Part shown: piece after piece, positions 10,481-22,849 of the stretch
Position numbering within the stretch: the first letter of the stretch is position 1
Layout: each line of letters starts with the position of its first letter
Assembly: GCA_002049455.2 (NCBI GenBank)
Contig: KV919064.1
Location: forward strand, 1-64,000
Length of the DNA: 64,000 bases
Reading direction: 5' to 3'
Origin: Porphyra umbilicalis
Taxonomy: Eukaryota > Rhodophyta > Bangiophyceae > Bangiales > Bangiaceae
Made by a program: the position numbers and the translations under genes
The notes under the pieces: generated by a model
Told to the model about the DNA's origin: nothing
Database searches by the model: none
The model's input: the letters and a program-made list of their open reading frames with translations, nothing else

Positions 10481-11717
10481 CCGCCCGCGTCGGCCGCACG
10501 CCCACGTCAATGGCGTCTGCGCGTGCCGCCTTCGCCTGCCGCCGTCCGCGTCGTCTTCCCCGTCGCCGACAGCCGTCGCCGACGCCGCGGGTTCGTCAAC
10601 GCCGCCTTCGCCGGTCCCCGCGAGGCGGTATGTCCGCCCCGCCGCCGCTCGGCGCCGCGTGCTGCCCGCACGCGTGCCCCCTCGTGGCCCGCGTCGCCTG
10701 GGTGACCCCGCCGTGCGCCCCCGCGCTGGCGACCCCCCGCGGCCGCTCGGCCCTCGCGGCCGTGCATCCGTCCTTGCTGGCTGGTGACCGCCAGGTCTTG
10801 GCCGGAGGGGGGTGTTGCAATCGGCAGGGGCTAAGTCCAGTACTTATGACCCGACCGGGACTTGCGCGCGTCTCTCCGTACTTCGGATTACGGGCTATGG
10901 GACGGCTGTCCTTTCCTTAGTGGCCCCCCTATTCGGGCCAGGGGTTACTCTTTCGTCTCTCTTTTTCGTCTGTTTTCGTCTTGTTATTACGGCGCCGGTC
11001 ACGGCCCGCGCCGCCCCGGATTGCTCGCCATCTAAATCATGGCGCCCCTGTCGAGTCCTAGCCTTTGCGCGCCTTTGCGCCGTCTAGGTCCTCTCGGTAG
11101 GTTGACCCTTTGGGTCCTTCTCTTTTGGACTGTCAGTGTTGTTATAGGGTATTTGTTTGCGCCTTCTTTGTTGCCACACCCGGGTCGCGGTCGGCGAAGA
11201 GCCCCGAGGGCTTCGGTGATGAGAGCCCCGCGAGACATATGGAGTAGTGTGAGAATCAGGCAATGAAGACTCCGCAGCGGCGCGCCGTTCGCGGCCGTCG
11301 CCGTGGTGACATCCTGTCATTGCGTATGCCGGGCCGAGCGAAAGAGTTCGATGCCCATCGCAGCGGCTGCGGCCTGTTGAGTGTGGGAGTGGTCGAAGGA
11401 AGCAAGCGCCACCGATTGCATGCCGTCACTGAAAAGAGGCGAATGCACATGAAATGGTGTGGCTCCCTTTTCTTGTTCTTTCCCTGGGCCATCCCCGAAT
11501 GATCGTAGCGCACCCCCCACCACGCCGCTACACGCGTCCGTTGCTCTGGTGCATGCGAAATGCAAGGGACAAGTCTTTCTATGTAACATTTTCGCGCTTC
11601 GCATGCACCGCACACAGGTTTGCGTCCATAAAAACATCAACTAGATAGGCCTCGCACGCCTCTTGTACACGCCTAGTAAAGGTAGCTCGGTTGTATTTGA
11701 AAGTCACTCCCGCATTA
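10481..11717. other. No supported gene
   Basis: GC-rich to 10770, then ordinary composition. Near 10840-10870 an AAGTCC/GGACTT inverted pair could form a small hairpin, and 10950-10985 has repeated TTTCGTCT. It could include the 5' flank of the minus gene ending at 10480, but no clear TATA-type element or gene is visible. Confidence 0.4.
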
Positions 11718-12610
11718 CAGTGCATTCTCGATAGAACGTTCACGGATACAAGAGACTTATGCGAAACATAACAGAAGTTGGCGTACATCATGTGCGCGCT
11801 GGGTGAAGAAATGAGGCGCCAGATGCTGTTCAAAAGCCATGGCTTCTAGAGCGGACCTCCTCTGGCAGTTCCAAATTTGGTGGTGCGGGGTCTGGTGGTG
11901 TGGAACATTTCGGCTCTATATCAGACAGTGTGAGGACGGAGTGAGCTGGCAGGTAGCGGTCTCAGGATTCTGACTGAGGAAAGGTGCTGGGGCAGTGGGG
12001 GACGTTGTCAGATGATGAATCATGAACATGAACATACCCTTCATGGTCCATTCGCTTGCGACAAGACGGAAAGGAAGCCTCAAGAGCCGAGCCGCCGCAG
12101 CATGTTACTGATCCCCGCACTTTGTCTTGGGGGACCGAGACTGAGACTGACTGTGAATAGAAGCACTCTATTGGTCTAAACCCATAGTAAGAAGGCATCG
12201 AAGCCAATAGAAAGCCCGCAATCGGTGCCAGGACCTTGCATTCTGCAGAACTCACTGTTTATTGCCGCTTGATCCGATTTTCTTGTCACGGAACAAGCTG
12301 CCCACGCGAGATATTGAGATTTTCTACTGTCTCCTTGCCAGAGGTGCAGAAAATGAAGGAGCTGATGTTGCTTTTCCGGCTGAATGGGCACATGTAAGCA
12401 ATCTGAAGCACCAAGTCAGTCCCAGGGGCGCATCTGATTGGTGGAGAGAGTCGGTCTGCAAGTCAGTCTCTGTTTACCAGGACAAACGTCGGGGATCAGC
12501 AATAGTTCGAAGGCTTTAATTTTCTTCAGTGAATCGGATACAGTCGACTTCAAACTTTCATCCGGCAGATTCATGTGAATCAGGGTGGATGTTATTAAGG
12601 GAATGCGTTG
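11718..12610. mobile_element. Pogo/Tigger-like MITE (family D, copy 1) split by a second MITE
   Basis: The left end begins CAGTGCATTCTCG at 11718 after TA (11716-11717). The right end, read inward, is the related CAACGCATTCCCTTAATAAC, finishing at 12610 where the expected TA has decayed to TG. Removing the nested 398-bp element leaves about 493 bp. The whole body matches, in reverse orientation, the two halves of the copy at 40901-44171. Ends of the CAGTG...CTCGTTATAACG type with TA duplications are characteristic of pogo/Tigger elements of the Tc1/mariner superfamily. No transposase remains. Confidence 0.8.
12105..12502. mobile_element. 398-bp TA-targeting MITE (family C, copy 1), nested
   Basis: Ends read TTACTGATCCCCG at the left and, on the other strand, TTGCTGATCCCCG at the right. 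Flanks are TG (decayed TA, 12103-12104) and TA (12503-12504). It has exactly the same length, 398 bp, as the copy at 50429-50826 and is visibly very similar along its whole length. The uninterrupted site exists in the family-D copy near 41.0 kb (minus strand), where the two flanks join as GCAGCATAGTTCG. No coding capacity; internally it holds a long imperfect hairpin. Confidence 0.85.
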
Positions 12611-13570
12611 TGCAGAATGCAATTGGGCGAACGCTCCGCGCGTCTTGTGCGGCTGAGGGAGGCCGTCAGAGCCTCTCGCCGTGAAAGTGGCGGTTTTTGC
12701 AGCCCGTCTTCCTGGCTGGCCTGTCGGCCTGTTGCAAGATTGCCTCTGGCGGGGCCCCTCTTCCTTTATGCTACGACCCGTGCACCCGGCCGACGGAAGC
12801 CACCTCTTCAGCCGAGACTGTGGCAAAGCAGCAGCACTTTGAAGACATGCTACGCCGTGGTAGGGACACATCAGCGTCCCCGACGCTGTCACTCTACGTT
12901 GTTAAATATTTGTCCGGCATTTAGGTAGGACATGTATCGGCTGTCCACTGAGCACATGACTGCGATCTCCCCGGAAAGAAGATTTGAGGGTTCTGCAGAG
13001 TCCCTAGAGGCGACTGAAAGTCGCTCGGTCTATAAACGGCAGTGAAAGTAACGAGCCCCCGCGTATGCAATTTGCACCCTGCCAGGCCACAGTGTGCGCT
13101 CCTCGACCCACTTGGCCGGTACTTTCTCTGATGAAGGGTACGTTTTTTGCCCACATGGAGCTCAGCATTATCTCAACCGCACAGAGCACGCACGCGCATG
13201 GCGCGATGACTCACTGCTCACGAAGGACGGCGCCAATCTGGTAGCGGCGGTTAGTGGCGTGGCACGTTTAGTGTCTCGAAAGGTGACGACAGGGCTCCAC
13301 ACCGACCTCCGTGGGGCTGCTCACCCCCTGTACGACGTGAGCTACTTGTGGCAGCGGCGCCACCGGTCGCGGCCGGTATCCATGAATGGCGACATGATTG
13401 GACCTGTGGATAAGCCCACTGTGCGCCCCCTCCCCTCTTCCCTGAAGGGCCCGGCGACAGGAGGGTCACTATCTGCCAGTGTGGCCTGGCAATGGCACCT
13501 TCCACCTCCGGGAGACAATCTCTGTGGCGGCGCTGGCGAGCCTGACCAGGCTGGGCCGGTCGGTGTCGCC
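12611..13570. other. No supported gene
   Basis: A plus frame from 13094 is open for about 200 codons but shows no recognisable motif and may be the degraded 5' part of the transposase relic that follows. Nothing else is supported. Confidence 0.35.
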
Positions 13571-13572
13571 AA

Positions 13573-15810
13573 TTGGCTGCCTACACCCATTTTCTGGTCG
13601 GGCTCATTACAAGTGAGCCCGAACCTGAAGCTGCAGCCAACCCGCCACCCCCTCGCCGCCGCAAGCAGCCTCCGACCGTCCAGACAGGAGATTCTGCACA
13701 CTTGAGCGGCTTCGTGGGTGTCTTACCGGCTGGAAGGCTTGACAGCTCTGCAGCCACTTAGAATGGAGATGCTGGATGAGGTAAGGACGCCGGCAGAGAT
13801 GAAGTCTGTTGCACCACAACTGCTTCATGCAGCGATCCTCAGTAGGAACATGCCCACCTATTGCGTCGGTGACACACCCAAATGGGCGTGTCAGCGTCCG
13901 CAGTTGCCGCCTCACTACGCTTAAACAGCTAGTATAATGAATCCGAACAAAAAAGCGCACGGCGGCGGATGGGCGAGCTGAAAGTGGTGTTGCAGGGCAC
14001 TTGCGCGTTCCGAGAGTCCCGCCGCGCCCGACCTCTGCAAAGAAAATTGGGCTGCTGGATTCCATTGGACTGAGTGACATCCAGCTCAATCGGATCAGGG
14101 TGCTTTGGATGGGGTTCTCGGCCCGATAGCCAGCCTACCGGCGTTACGGGCCGCGGAAGCGGCTTTGAAGGCACTGCCCGTCAGTGAGGCTTCCCTATTG
14201 GACTCTGGTGCCCTCTTTCCCCATCGCTCGCTGGCAAAGGAAGGCAGGCTGACCTAGTTTTGGTCCGTCGGCTCTTTCGTTGCACGAAAGTCGTGTGATG
14301 CACATGGCGCGTCAGTCCCCCAAACTCATGATGACGAGGCTGCTAGCGATGGAAACCCTCCGTAAATCAATTCATGCCTTCCACCTGACATGTGAGATCT
14401 CCATAGCTCTGTCCGTTTGGACCGAGGAGGTGACCCATCTTCTGTGAGGGTTGCGATGGGCTTCTTGAACCAAGAACATTCGAACCGACTGAGAAAAACC
14501 TGCTGATCGTAGTATGTCCTAAACTTCAGGACAAGGACGCCGACGTGGCGGGTGTACTGGCCGCGCACGTAGGGCAGTTGCGTGGACTTGTACTTACTGG
14601 GGTGGCAGATAGTCCTCATTGGAGTGCCGTGCGCGTCTTTGTGAACAGCGACTTCCCCACTGTGGGCAACATGACAGACCACCAGGCGCACAGTGCATCA
14701 CTGCCACGCTCATTTCTCTTGGGTGGCATGTGCTCCAGTGCCCGCCGGTGCATGGTGGTGGCTGCACTCAACTCTCTTCGAGACTTGGCTTCTACGTACC
14801 TGCTAAGCACGGCTGCCCATCTACGGGAAATACGCACCGCGCTCAAGTCGCTTGAGCAGGCGTCCGGAGGACTGGGGCTGGGCAACCGCTCGTCCATCGA
14901 GCGCTCACCTGTGATCATCGCACCACCTTCCCAAGTCGCAAGTTTTCCGCTACTCTTATTATGCAGGCTTTCGTTGCGGATTTTGAGTCTGAGAATCTAG
15001 GCTTCCACGCAAGTGCGCGAAGTGGCAACGGGACGACAGTTCTCCCTCACGCTGGCCGCTGACTTTGCGCGCGGGGATTGGGGTAGAGCCAGCATCGTAG
15101 CACGGAGGCCAATTCATTGGTCCGCACTGTCATACCTTCGTTTCCACGGCCGACATCATCGTGCGTGTCCCTCGGCCTCTCAAGTCATCTACGTGGCTCG
15201 CCGCTTACGAGCATGCATGGGTGGTATTTTGGAAGCTTATGTCATCGCTCAATCTGGCGACAATTGATCCACTTGATGAGCAGAAGCAGTTGAAAACCGA
15301 CACACGAGCGTTCTGAAGTCTTCTCCAAGGGACATTTTCTGGGTTGAGCATTTCGCCCAAGCTCCGCGTGTTGTCCTGCCATGCGTGGGAGTTCATGGGG
15401 CTATGGGGCAGCTCTTGGATCTTTCGTGAGCAGATCATTGAGTCCTGGCTCGGATTCTACGGCCAAAACGCGACGCGGTTATCGACCGAAACTCTTCTTT
15501 CCGGTTCGAAGCTGGTGCAGACTATCGCAACAAGCGGATTAGCGTCAGTTATTCGCAAGCGGACGAAGGCGACCTTTTGTAAACTGCGGCAGGCATTTCG
15601 CGTAGCGGTTGGTCACAGGGACCGGCTTCTGCAGCACGCAAAGCCCTGGCGGAAAGAAAGCTCAGGAAAGGTGGAGAAGAGGGTCCGGTACCCGGCGAAG
15701 TGGGCCAGTGACCAATTCGAAGGTGCCCATAGGGCTTTTAGCGCTTCTTAAAAAATACGGTATCTGCCGAAGGCGAGCTGTGTGCGAATAGGCTATTCTG
15801 CAAGTGCGAT
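13573..15810 (+). pseudogene. Decayed transposase-like gene, family A copy 1
   Basis: No intact frame, but plus-strand segments in shifting frames match the copy at 20.9-22.8 kb in the same order. These are a Cys-containing WACQ segment (13.87 kb), a GLSD-x-x-x-N-x-IRV segment (14.06 kb), GGD-x-x-x-x-V-VAM (14.43 kb), VRVFVNSDFP (14.63 kb), IERSPV...SQVA..PL (14.89 kb), SISPK-L-R-V followed by an E-x-x-IESW-x-x-x-Y-x-QNA motif (15.34-15.47 kb) and LSGSKLVQT (15.51 kb). The spaced acidic residues (NSD, E-x-x-IESW) could be remnants of an RNase H-fold D-D-E site; that is inference. Several stops and frameshifts make it a pseudogene. The 3' part is followed at 15916 by a separate MITE. The 5' limit is uncertain. 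Confidence 0.6.
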
Positions 15811-15915
15811 AACCACCGGGCGCTTCCGCGCACTGGGACAGATGGAAGCAGTTCGTCCATGGGTTCATGGCAAAGCAGAAGTGATTTCACTATGTGAAAG
15901 TGGCTCACGCCCGTA

Positions 15916-16543
15916 TGGTGCGTGTCCCAAAAATGAGACATGGCGGTTTTTTCTTTTTTTCTCGGCCCACTGGCCTTCTGCGACGGTCCGATAATGTAAT
16001 GTAACCCACTCGGTCCCACTGTGCTTCCAGAAAAGCCCCTGACAGTGTTAGCAGAGGCTGCACATCCTGACGTGTCATGGGGGAAAGTGTCATTCATTGC
16101 AATTTCGACAGGTGACGATCACGCGGCCCAATCAAATGCTCAGATACTAGAGCAGGCATGTGCTGACAATTTGTGCACCAAGAAAAGGGCACCACCTTCC
16201 CAATAAAAACCTGAAAAAGACCCCCATGTAGCCCCCTGTGAAGAAAACACGATTGGGGACACCCCTCATCGAAGCTCCAGTTAGCACTTGAGCTTTGGCG
16301 TTGCAAACCTTTAACCCCAAGAACCTGAAAAAGACTGGCTCCAGGATCGGGGCTATCTGAGAGGTCCACAGAACAGGGCCCACAGGCGGATATTAAGGAG
16401 TTGTCAGCCAAGCACGCGTCGGGAGAGGCTCTTTCCATGGAGGTCAGTCGAGAAATTTCTCGTACCCCACGCAGCCTGCCCCCGTGCAGTGATGTGTCAG
16501 TCCTTCAGAAAACGCGCATGTCTCATTTTTGGGACACGCACCA
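15916..16543. mobile_element. 628-bp MITE with TA duplication (family F)
   Basis: TGGTGCGTGTCCCAAAAATG begins at 15916 and continues for 27 bp as a perfect inverted repeat of the end at 16543. Both ends are flanked by TA (15914-15915, 16544-16545). The interior carries two ACCTGAAAAAGAC copies about 115 bp apart and no gene. The two terminal repeats account for the mirrored short peptides seen on opposite strands. It inserted just downstream of the family-A relic. Confidence 0.75.
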
Positions 16544-16774
16544 TATCTCACGCTCATTGGTCGTAAGGTCTTTTTTGACATCAAAGAAGTGCGTTTTAGC
16601 GCTACAAAATAGGTATGGCATCTGATGCTGGCCGACAGAGCTGATGAAAAGGAATAGAAATCCATCCTTGAGAATCTGACAACATTAGGTGGCCAGAATC
16701 CAACGGAACAGTTCAGGGGCGTCTTGACCGGGTTCATACGCTCAAGACGCTTTGCCGCTGAGGGTGTAACTGAG

Positions 16775-18185
16775 CAGGCGAGTTCGACGTTGCAGAACTC
16801 ATCATCAGCCAATCGTGTGGCTCGGCCAAAACACCCCCTCAGTCTTGTCTCAAGTGTCGCTCTTCGGTCGGGATAAGGACTTGGATGGCATTGAATTTCT
16901 TTCATCGACTTGCTTCATATACCACGTGCCGGAACATGGCGGTTTGATCACACAGGGTTGCCCCCCTTTTCCGCCGTACGTCCGTTATCCTCCCCCGCGT
17001 ATTCTGCCCCCCCCCCCCCCCCCCCGCCCCCTCCCTCCGCCTACCACCTGGGGTTTTTGGTGACGACGTATCGTCTCCCACATCTCATGACCCTGCCAAC
17101 CTTCTTATTCTGTCAGTAGACGCCACTTCCCCCCCCCCCCCCTTTCCCGCAGAGCCCAACCGTTGCATCCCTCCCACACCGTTTCCGTCACCACGTTTAG
17201 TGCACCACTGTGCTCTCTCTGCTCGCATTTCTCACTCTGCTTAAGTAAGAAGTCCCCGTAGAGCCTTAGCCCGAGAGGCGAAACAGGTTAAGTAGCGGCA
17301 TGGGGGGCGGGAGAACGAAGGAGGAGCGTCGCGGAGAGCCGGGAGTTGGGGCAGTCGACGCCAGCGGTGGCTCCGCAAGAGACGCCACCGAGTCAATCTG
17401 AGAGCGGATCGCGCGCACTATCCAGGCGCAGATCCATCCGACATCTGCTCTGTCATTGGATGAAACGAAGACAAGAGCAGATCTGCACACTGCTGGTTGC
17501 CCGCCCAAAGCGGTTGGCCGAGGAGTGCGCCTCGTGCGGGCTTTTCGCTCGACGGCCACACAGCCACCCACCGGCCTCACATCAGCACTGTCCCTGACCA
17601 AGTTACCATCGTGTTTAGAGGGCTCCACTTCCCCCCCCTCCCCCCCTTTGGACACCCTGCTCTCTCACGCCCGCATCTGCCTCCCACGCGTCGGGGATGA
17701 GGGGTGTGTGTGGCCACGTACCCAGGTCTCTCTGATCATGCGCCGCACCCTCTGCGACTCATAGGATGGCGGCAATACTGGAGGGGGTCACCGTTCTTGA
17801 GGGGGGTTGGGGCGGGGGTGGAAGTACAGTTCGCTGACAGATGAAAGAGGCACGCGGAGCCGTGAGATGTGGAGAGGAGACGTAGTCAGCAAGAAACCAA
17901 GTGGTAGGCGGAGGGAGGGGGCGGGGGTGGGGGGGGGGCGGGGGCAGAATACGCGGGGGAGGACGACGGATGTGCGGCGGAAAAGGGGGGCAACCCTGTG
18001 TGATCAAACCGCCATGCTTCGGCACCTGGTACATGAAGCAAGTCGACGAAAGAAATTCAATGCCACCCAAGTCCTTATCCCGACAGAAGAGCGACACTTG
18101 AGATAGGACTGAGGGGGTGTTTTGGCCAAGCCACGCGATTGGCTGATGGCGAGTTCTGCAACGTCGAAGTCGGCCGTTCGTTTAC
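16775..18185. mobile_element. Long inverted-repeat (foldback) element
   Basis: The left arm, about 16775-17150, and the right arm, about 17790-18185, are inverted copies of each other. Outer parts share TTCGACGTTGCAGAACTC and a block encoding the same FLSSTCF and HGGLITQGCPPFPP peptides on opposite strands; inner parts are C-rich/G-rich tracts. Arms are roughly 380-400 bp and clearly diverged, most in the homopolymer tracts. The 600-bp centre has short frames only. Exact ends and target duplication are unclear because similarity fades gradually outward. Confidence 0.65.
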
Positions 18186-18699
18186 TCCATATTGCCGCTT
18201 ACCTATTTTTGTATCCGAGGGCTGCCATTTGGTGGCCGGGCAGATTTAGACACATGAGACCCTGAGATCCGTCTTTACTACGTATCAGACTCTTCGAAGA
18301 CGTGGCGGTCGAAGTGCGGAAGCATTTGCTGCATCATGTTTCGTTTCAGCCGCGATGCACGGTCATCCGTGAAAGAGGGTCTAATGACGGACTGCAGTGA
18401 GGGGGCACAATGAAATTTAGACAAATCGGAGGTGAATGACGTCGAGCGCGTTAACAGGAAGAGGCCCTCAGAAGCCGTTATGGTTGGCATTCGAGCTGCA
18501 GTCAAGATCACAACCGACGTGCGTGTCGAGCTTTCGAATAGAAAATGGTGCGGCTTCGCGGTCGTCGTTCGTGAAGCCCACCTCCTGTCACAGCAGCTCC
18601 CGTGAAGGGCCTCTCCCGTCCTCCACTAGACGTGACACCTCCTTCCTTCTACTGCCCTCCGCGTACCCGTCTCGTTGCAATGAGCCTCGAGCTGTGCAC

Positions 18700-19340
18700 G
18701 GCAACAAATTGGGCGCTCGAGCAAAGCGTGGGCAAGATGGCCCCACTCGACCCGTAACCAACTGCACCAGGTTCTTGCGCCGAAGCGACGGGCGCGCTAG
18801 GCACGGCGACGAGGCTGTCGGCTGCGAAAAGTGCATGCATGCCGGCCACACTCCACCGGACACGTCTCAAATTGCGCACGCGCAGCAGCGACAGGTATGC
18901 TGGAAATGGCAACGAGGCTGGTGCTCGCGCAACGCGCGGGCAAGGCAGCCTAACTCGAAACGTCGGCTTCGTGCGAAGCGCTGGCGCCGCTGCGGGAGGA
19001 CAGCTCTGCAAGAATATGACGTCGTCGATTGTGAGCATCGCAGGCGAGCAAGTCTTACTGAGCCCGCCGTCCATCGTGCCAAGGGCCCTCCAAAAAGCAA
19101 TAGGCATGGTGGGCTCGCCGAAGAGGCCGGCACAGGTGGACAGCGTGAGATTGCCAGCCTCACATCACCTGCCACCCACGGCACAAACGTCCCGCGCCGC
19201 GGCGACAGGCGAGCTGGGCACGGCTACATAGCCGGCTCTGGCAGAAACATTAGGAAACCCGGCATCACGCCCTCTGCCACCCACTGCAGAAATCACCCGC
19301 ACCGCAGGGACAGACACCACGCCGAGATAGGGTGGCTCTT
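18700..19340. repeat. Degenerate tandem repeat, period about 95-130 bp
   Basis: Recurring CGACGGGCGC/GCGACAGG-x-AGCTGGGCACGG-like blocks followed by CATCACC-CCTGCCACCCAC-type blocks can be aligned near 18780, 18890, 19190 and 19300. Units are strongly diverged. Open frames on both strands through this stretch show no domain and are probably not genes. Confidence 0.35.
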
Positions 19341-20070
19341 TTGGGTTCGAAAATTAGGGACGCATTATAGAAGTTGACGGAAGGAAACCCGATTCCGGGG
19401 TGGCTTGCAGAGGCTGCGATGGAAACTGGTGCGGGAAGTGGCAATTGAGCAGAGCGTCTTGCTCGCGGCCTCTTCGGCCAGTTGAAAGATTGCTGGCGCG
19501 GCACATCGTCGCTTTACTGCCACCCCCGCCGCGCCCCCGCCCCCCCTTCCCCCTACCTGCCCCAACACGGGTCCGCTGGTACGTATCACAGATATTCTGG
19601 ATTCTTATTCTCATGGTCGCTTGTCACTCATCGGCTAGGAACGCCATCGTGATCACGGCTCAGAGGTGATTCGGTGTGACGAGGACCCACTCTCCTGCTA
19701 TTGTCTTGTGCTGTAAACGGCGGCAAAGATAACTGTCGCCATTTCCATTGCCATCATACAGAGTGCCATCGACTCTAGAGCTGCGACAAGCTTTTTCTGT
19801 AAAAGTACTTGCCTTTTTTGCCCCCTGTGCCAGCGACCCCATCTCAGTCACACAGATGAGACGGTGACGTGGCGCGTGGCCGCACAAGGGACAGATGACG
19901 GCAAGAACCAGGCGACGGCATTCGGGGCGGTGATCGCCCTATCAAAATGGACGGGGCAAGGTCGGCAGCTTCGCAGACGATCTAGGCGCTGCTCACCGGG
20001 TCTGTGGCCGGTGGGCCTCCATCAAGTACCGCCAGCGCCGGCGGGCTGGCCGCTTCAGTCGTGTAGCGGC
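19341..20070. other. No supported gene
   Basis: Contains a C-rich tract at 19519-19553 and otherwise ordinary DNA. No convincing frame, repeat or RNA gene. Confidence 0.4.
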
Positions 20071-20071
20071 A

Positions 20072-22800
20072 TTGCCGGCTGCGGGCGCGGCGGTGCCTAC
20101 CATGCAAGTCTTTGGATTTTTCGGTGCTGGAACGCCACCCTTCGTGCCCGCCGGCCTGATTCCGACGATACGCGGCACGACATGTACCCCGGACACGTCC
20201 TCCGGCACGGCGCTGATACCGGCAGGCCCTGAAATGAGCCTCGGCTCGCTGGCGGACGTGTCGAGTGCCTGTTTGGCTGCTCTTTTCCCACCCCTGTCCT
20301 CCGACAGCGCGCCCCTGACGGCAATGCGGCTGCCACGGCCAGAAGGCCAGACATTGGGCGGATGCTTGCTGTGCGGGGGCCGCGGACCGCCTGGCCGGCA
20401 CAGGGGCTGTGTGCCATACCAATCGGCTCCTCCTCATTCCGCCACCCATGGTAGACGATGTCGTCCGGTGACCGCAACCGGTTGGACAGCACGCGCGCGG
20501 CGCAGCAGCTGCGATTGGGCTCGGTGCCACACAGTGGTGCGCCATGTGAGGAAGATCCAGCTGCCAAGACAGGCGAAGAGGCGAAGTTGGGCAGCTGGGT
20601 CGTGCAAGCACCGGCGCCCGCAATTCTCCCCACATCCTCTGTGCCACCACCTGCGCCCAGATTGAGCCTGGCCACGGCTACAGTCGTTCTGGCTCTAGGC
20701 GCTGCGCCCCCCCCCTTACATAGGGGCGCGCCGAAAGCGCCGGGGGTGCCCATGACAGTGGGTGGCGCCGAGTTGGCGGGGCCCTCAGAGGCTCGGACTT
20801 TGGAGGATGTCGTGTCAGTTGAAGGGTCGCCCCTTCCTGTCGTGCCACGCCTCAGTGTACGTAACCGCGTATGCCAGCTCATTGCGTGCGTGCGTGCGTC
20901 GCGGACGCCGTCAGACATCGCAATTCTGGGATTGAAACAGGTTTCATTTGCCATCTTGGCAAGAAACTGTACATCTGCGATGTCCGCGCGAGTCGCCAAT
21001 GGGCGTGTCAGTGTATACACTCGGTAGCCCACGACTCTGCTGAGAACGCAATTGAAGAGGAGCCAGAAAAACACACGCAAGTCGGTGGTTGTACGCACCA
21101 ATCCGGATGCGTCACGGCCACGGGGCATTTAAAGACAGCCGACGCGCCAAATCTCCGTGAAGCAGGTCGAGTTGGTGGCGTCCATTGGACTCAGCGATGC
21201 CAAGTTCAATTGGATACGGGTGTTTTTCGGCGGGGCGCTGAGCCCGATGGCTGGTCTGCCCGCTCTACAGAAGGCTCGAGCATAATGAATGACACTTTTC
21301 GCGATGGAGATCTCCTTATTGGACACTGGCGTCATCCGGCCCACCTCTCGCGGGCAGTGGAGGGGCGCCTCGGCGACCTGTGATCTGCGGGCCTGTTCAT
21401 TGAACGCCCGCATATCATCCGCAGGTCTTGGATATCCCTCAGACTCGTGATCATGAGATTCCCAGCGATGAGAGACCCTCTTACCGCCATTTCTGTCCTC
21501 CAGCCGACATGCGAGATATTCATATCTCCATTGGCTTGGACAGGGGAGGTGACTCATTTTTTTTGAAGGTTGTGATGGTTTTTGAAAAGCAGGAATACCC
21601 GAACAGACTTGAAAATGCCCCCCCCGTGGAAGCATGCTCAGAGATCAAGGACAAATACACTCAGGTGGCTGCCACACTGGCTTGCCATGTGGCACAGATA
21701 CTAAGACTGAGGTACACTCCGGTGGTGGGGGGTGGCCAGAGACGGGCGGTGCGCGTGTTTGTTAACAGCGACTTCCCGGCTCTCTGCTGGAGTGGGTATT
21801 TGGGACCCTGCAGGACTTGGACTACGTCCATCCCGCCCGGACGAAGGCGCACTTGCGGGAAATACCAGATGCGCATGGGGGCTTGGGACTGACCCCGGCC
21901 GAACTTGGGTTCGCTTCACACATGTCAGTGGAGCGGTCACCGGTCACTGTTGTGCCACTTTCTCAAATCGCGCCCCTACCACTTCGTTTCACGATTGGTA
22001 TCACCTCTCGGCTCCTGCGATTGGCAGTTGAAGCTGTGACCGAAGAGCGCGGGCCCGTGGACAGTTGGCAGTTAGCGCATTGACTGGCGGCTATTACAGG
22101 CGTCAACATGAGCTTCGAGCCTGCGCCCTACCACGGGGGCAACTTCGTCGGTCGGCCCTGCCACAAAATCGCTCCAGGGTGCGGTGAGATTGTGAACGCG
22201 CTGCGTCCCCACGTGTCTGCTCCCGGGCTAAGCACCTATGAGCGCTCCTGGGAGCTCTGGCGAGGGGTACTGTCAACTCTCAACTAAGCGGCGCTTATTC
22301 CCCCCACCGAGCAGGCGCGGTTTAAGGCTGGTGCGCCGGTGTTCGTCAAACTCCTCCAGGGATCACTTCCTTTGATGAGCATTTCGCCCAAGTTCCATGT
22401 GCTGTTTTCCAACTCTTGGGAATCCATGGGGCTGTTGGGCAGCACGGGGCTGTACGGGGAGCCAGCCATCGAATCATGGCATGGTTTGTATAACCAAAAC
22501 GCTTCCCGGTTTGCCGCTGAGACGGCTCTGCTGTCCGGCCGAAAGCTGGTGCAGACAATGGCAATGAGAGGCGTGGCGTCGGAGGCCCTGTGTCGGGCGA
22601 AGGCCCCAACTTGCGAGCGAAAGATGGAGCCCCGCGGCGCGCTGCGGCCTGGGACTGGCGATTGCGGCAGAACAAGACATGGCGGCGCGAGTGCCTTGCG
22701 CCGCTGCAAAGGAGGATAGATGACCGCGCCAAGTGCGCCAAAAACCAGTTTAAGGAGGGCAATGGCGTGATAGAAGCGTACGCTGAGAAATATTTTGCTA
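20072..22800 (+). pseudogene. Decayed transposase-like gene, family A copy 2
   Basis: Plus-strand segments match copy 1 (13.6-15.8 kb) and the minus relic at 22.85-25.14 kb. In order they are a Cys-rich segment with W-ACQC (20.87-21.03 kb), ASIGLSDAKFNWIRV (21.18 kb), SIGLDRGGD followed by a V-VMVF strand (21.53-21.59 kb), RRAVRVFVNSDFP (21.74 kb), SVERSPVTVVPLSQIAPLPL (21.93 kb), a 60-residue stretch ending WRGVLSTLN before a stop (22.1-22.3 kb), and SISPKFHV...GLYGEPAIESWHGLYNQNA (22.38-22.5 kb). At least three frames are used and several stops occur. The first 800 bp, an open Ala/Pro/Ser-rich frame, may be the N-terminal part, but copy 1 does not confirm it. Confidence 0.6.
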
Positions 22801-22849
22801 CGGAAGGCCTTTCTCATAGGTGGACCGCTGGCTGTGATCTTGGGGACGG

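Noticed and set aside
17266-17655. 129-codon minus frame in the centre of the foldback element
   Set aside because: No motif, and a stretch of similar length is open on the plus strand.
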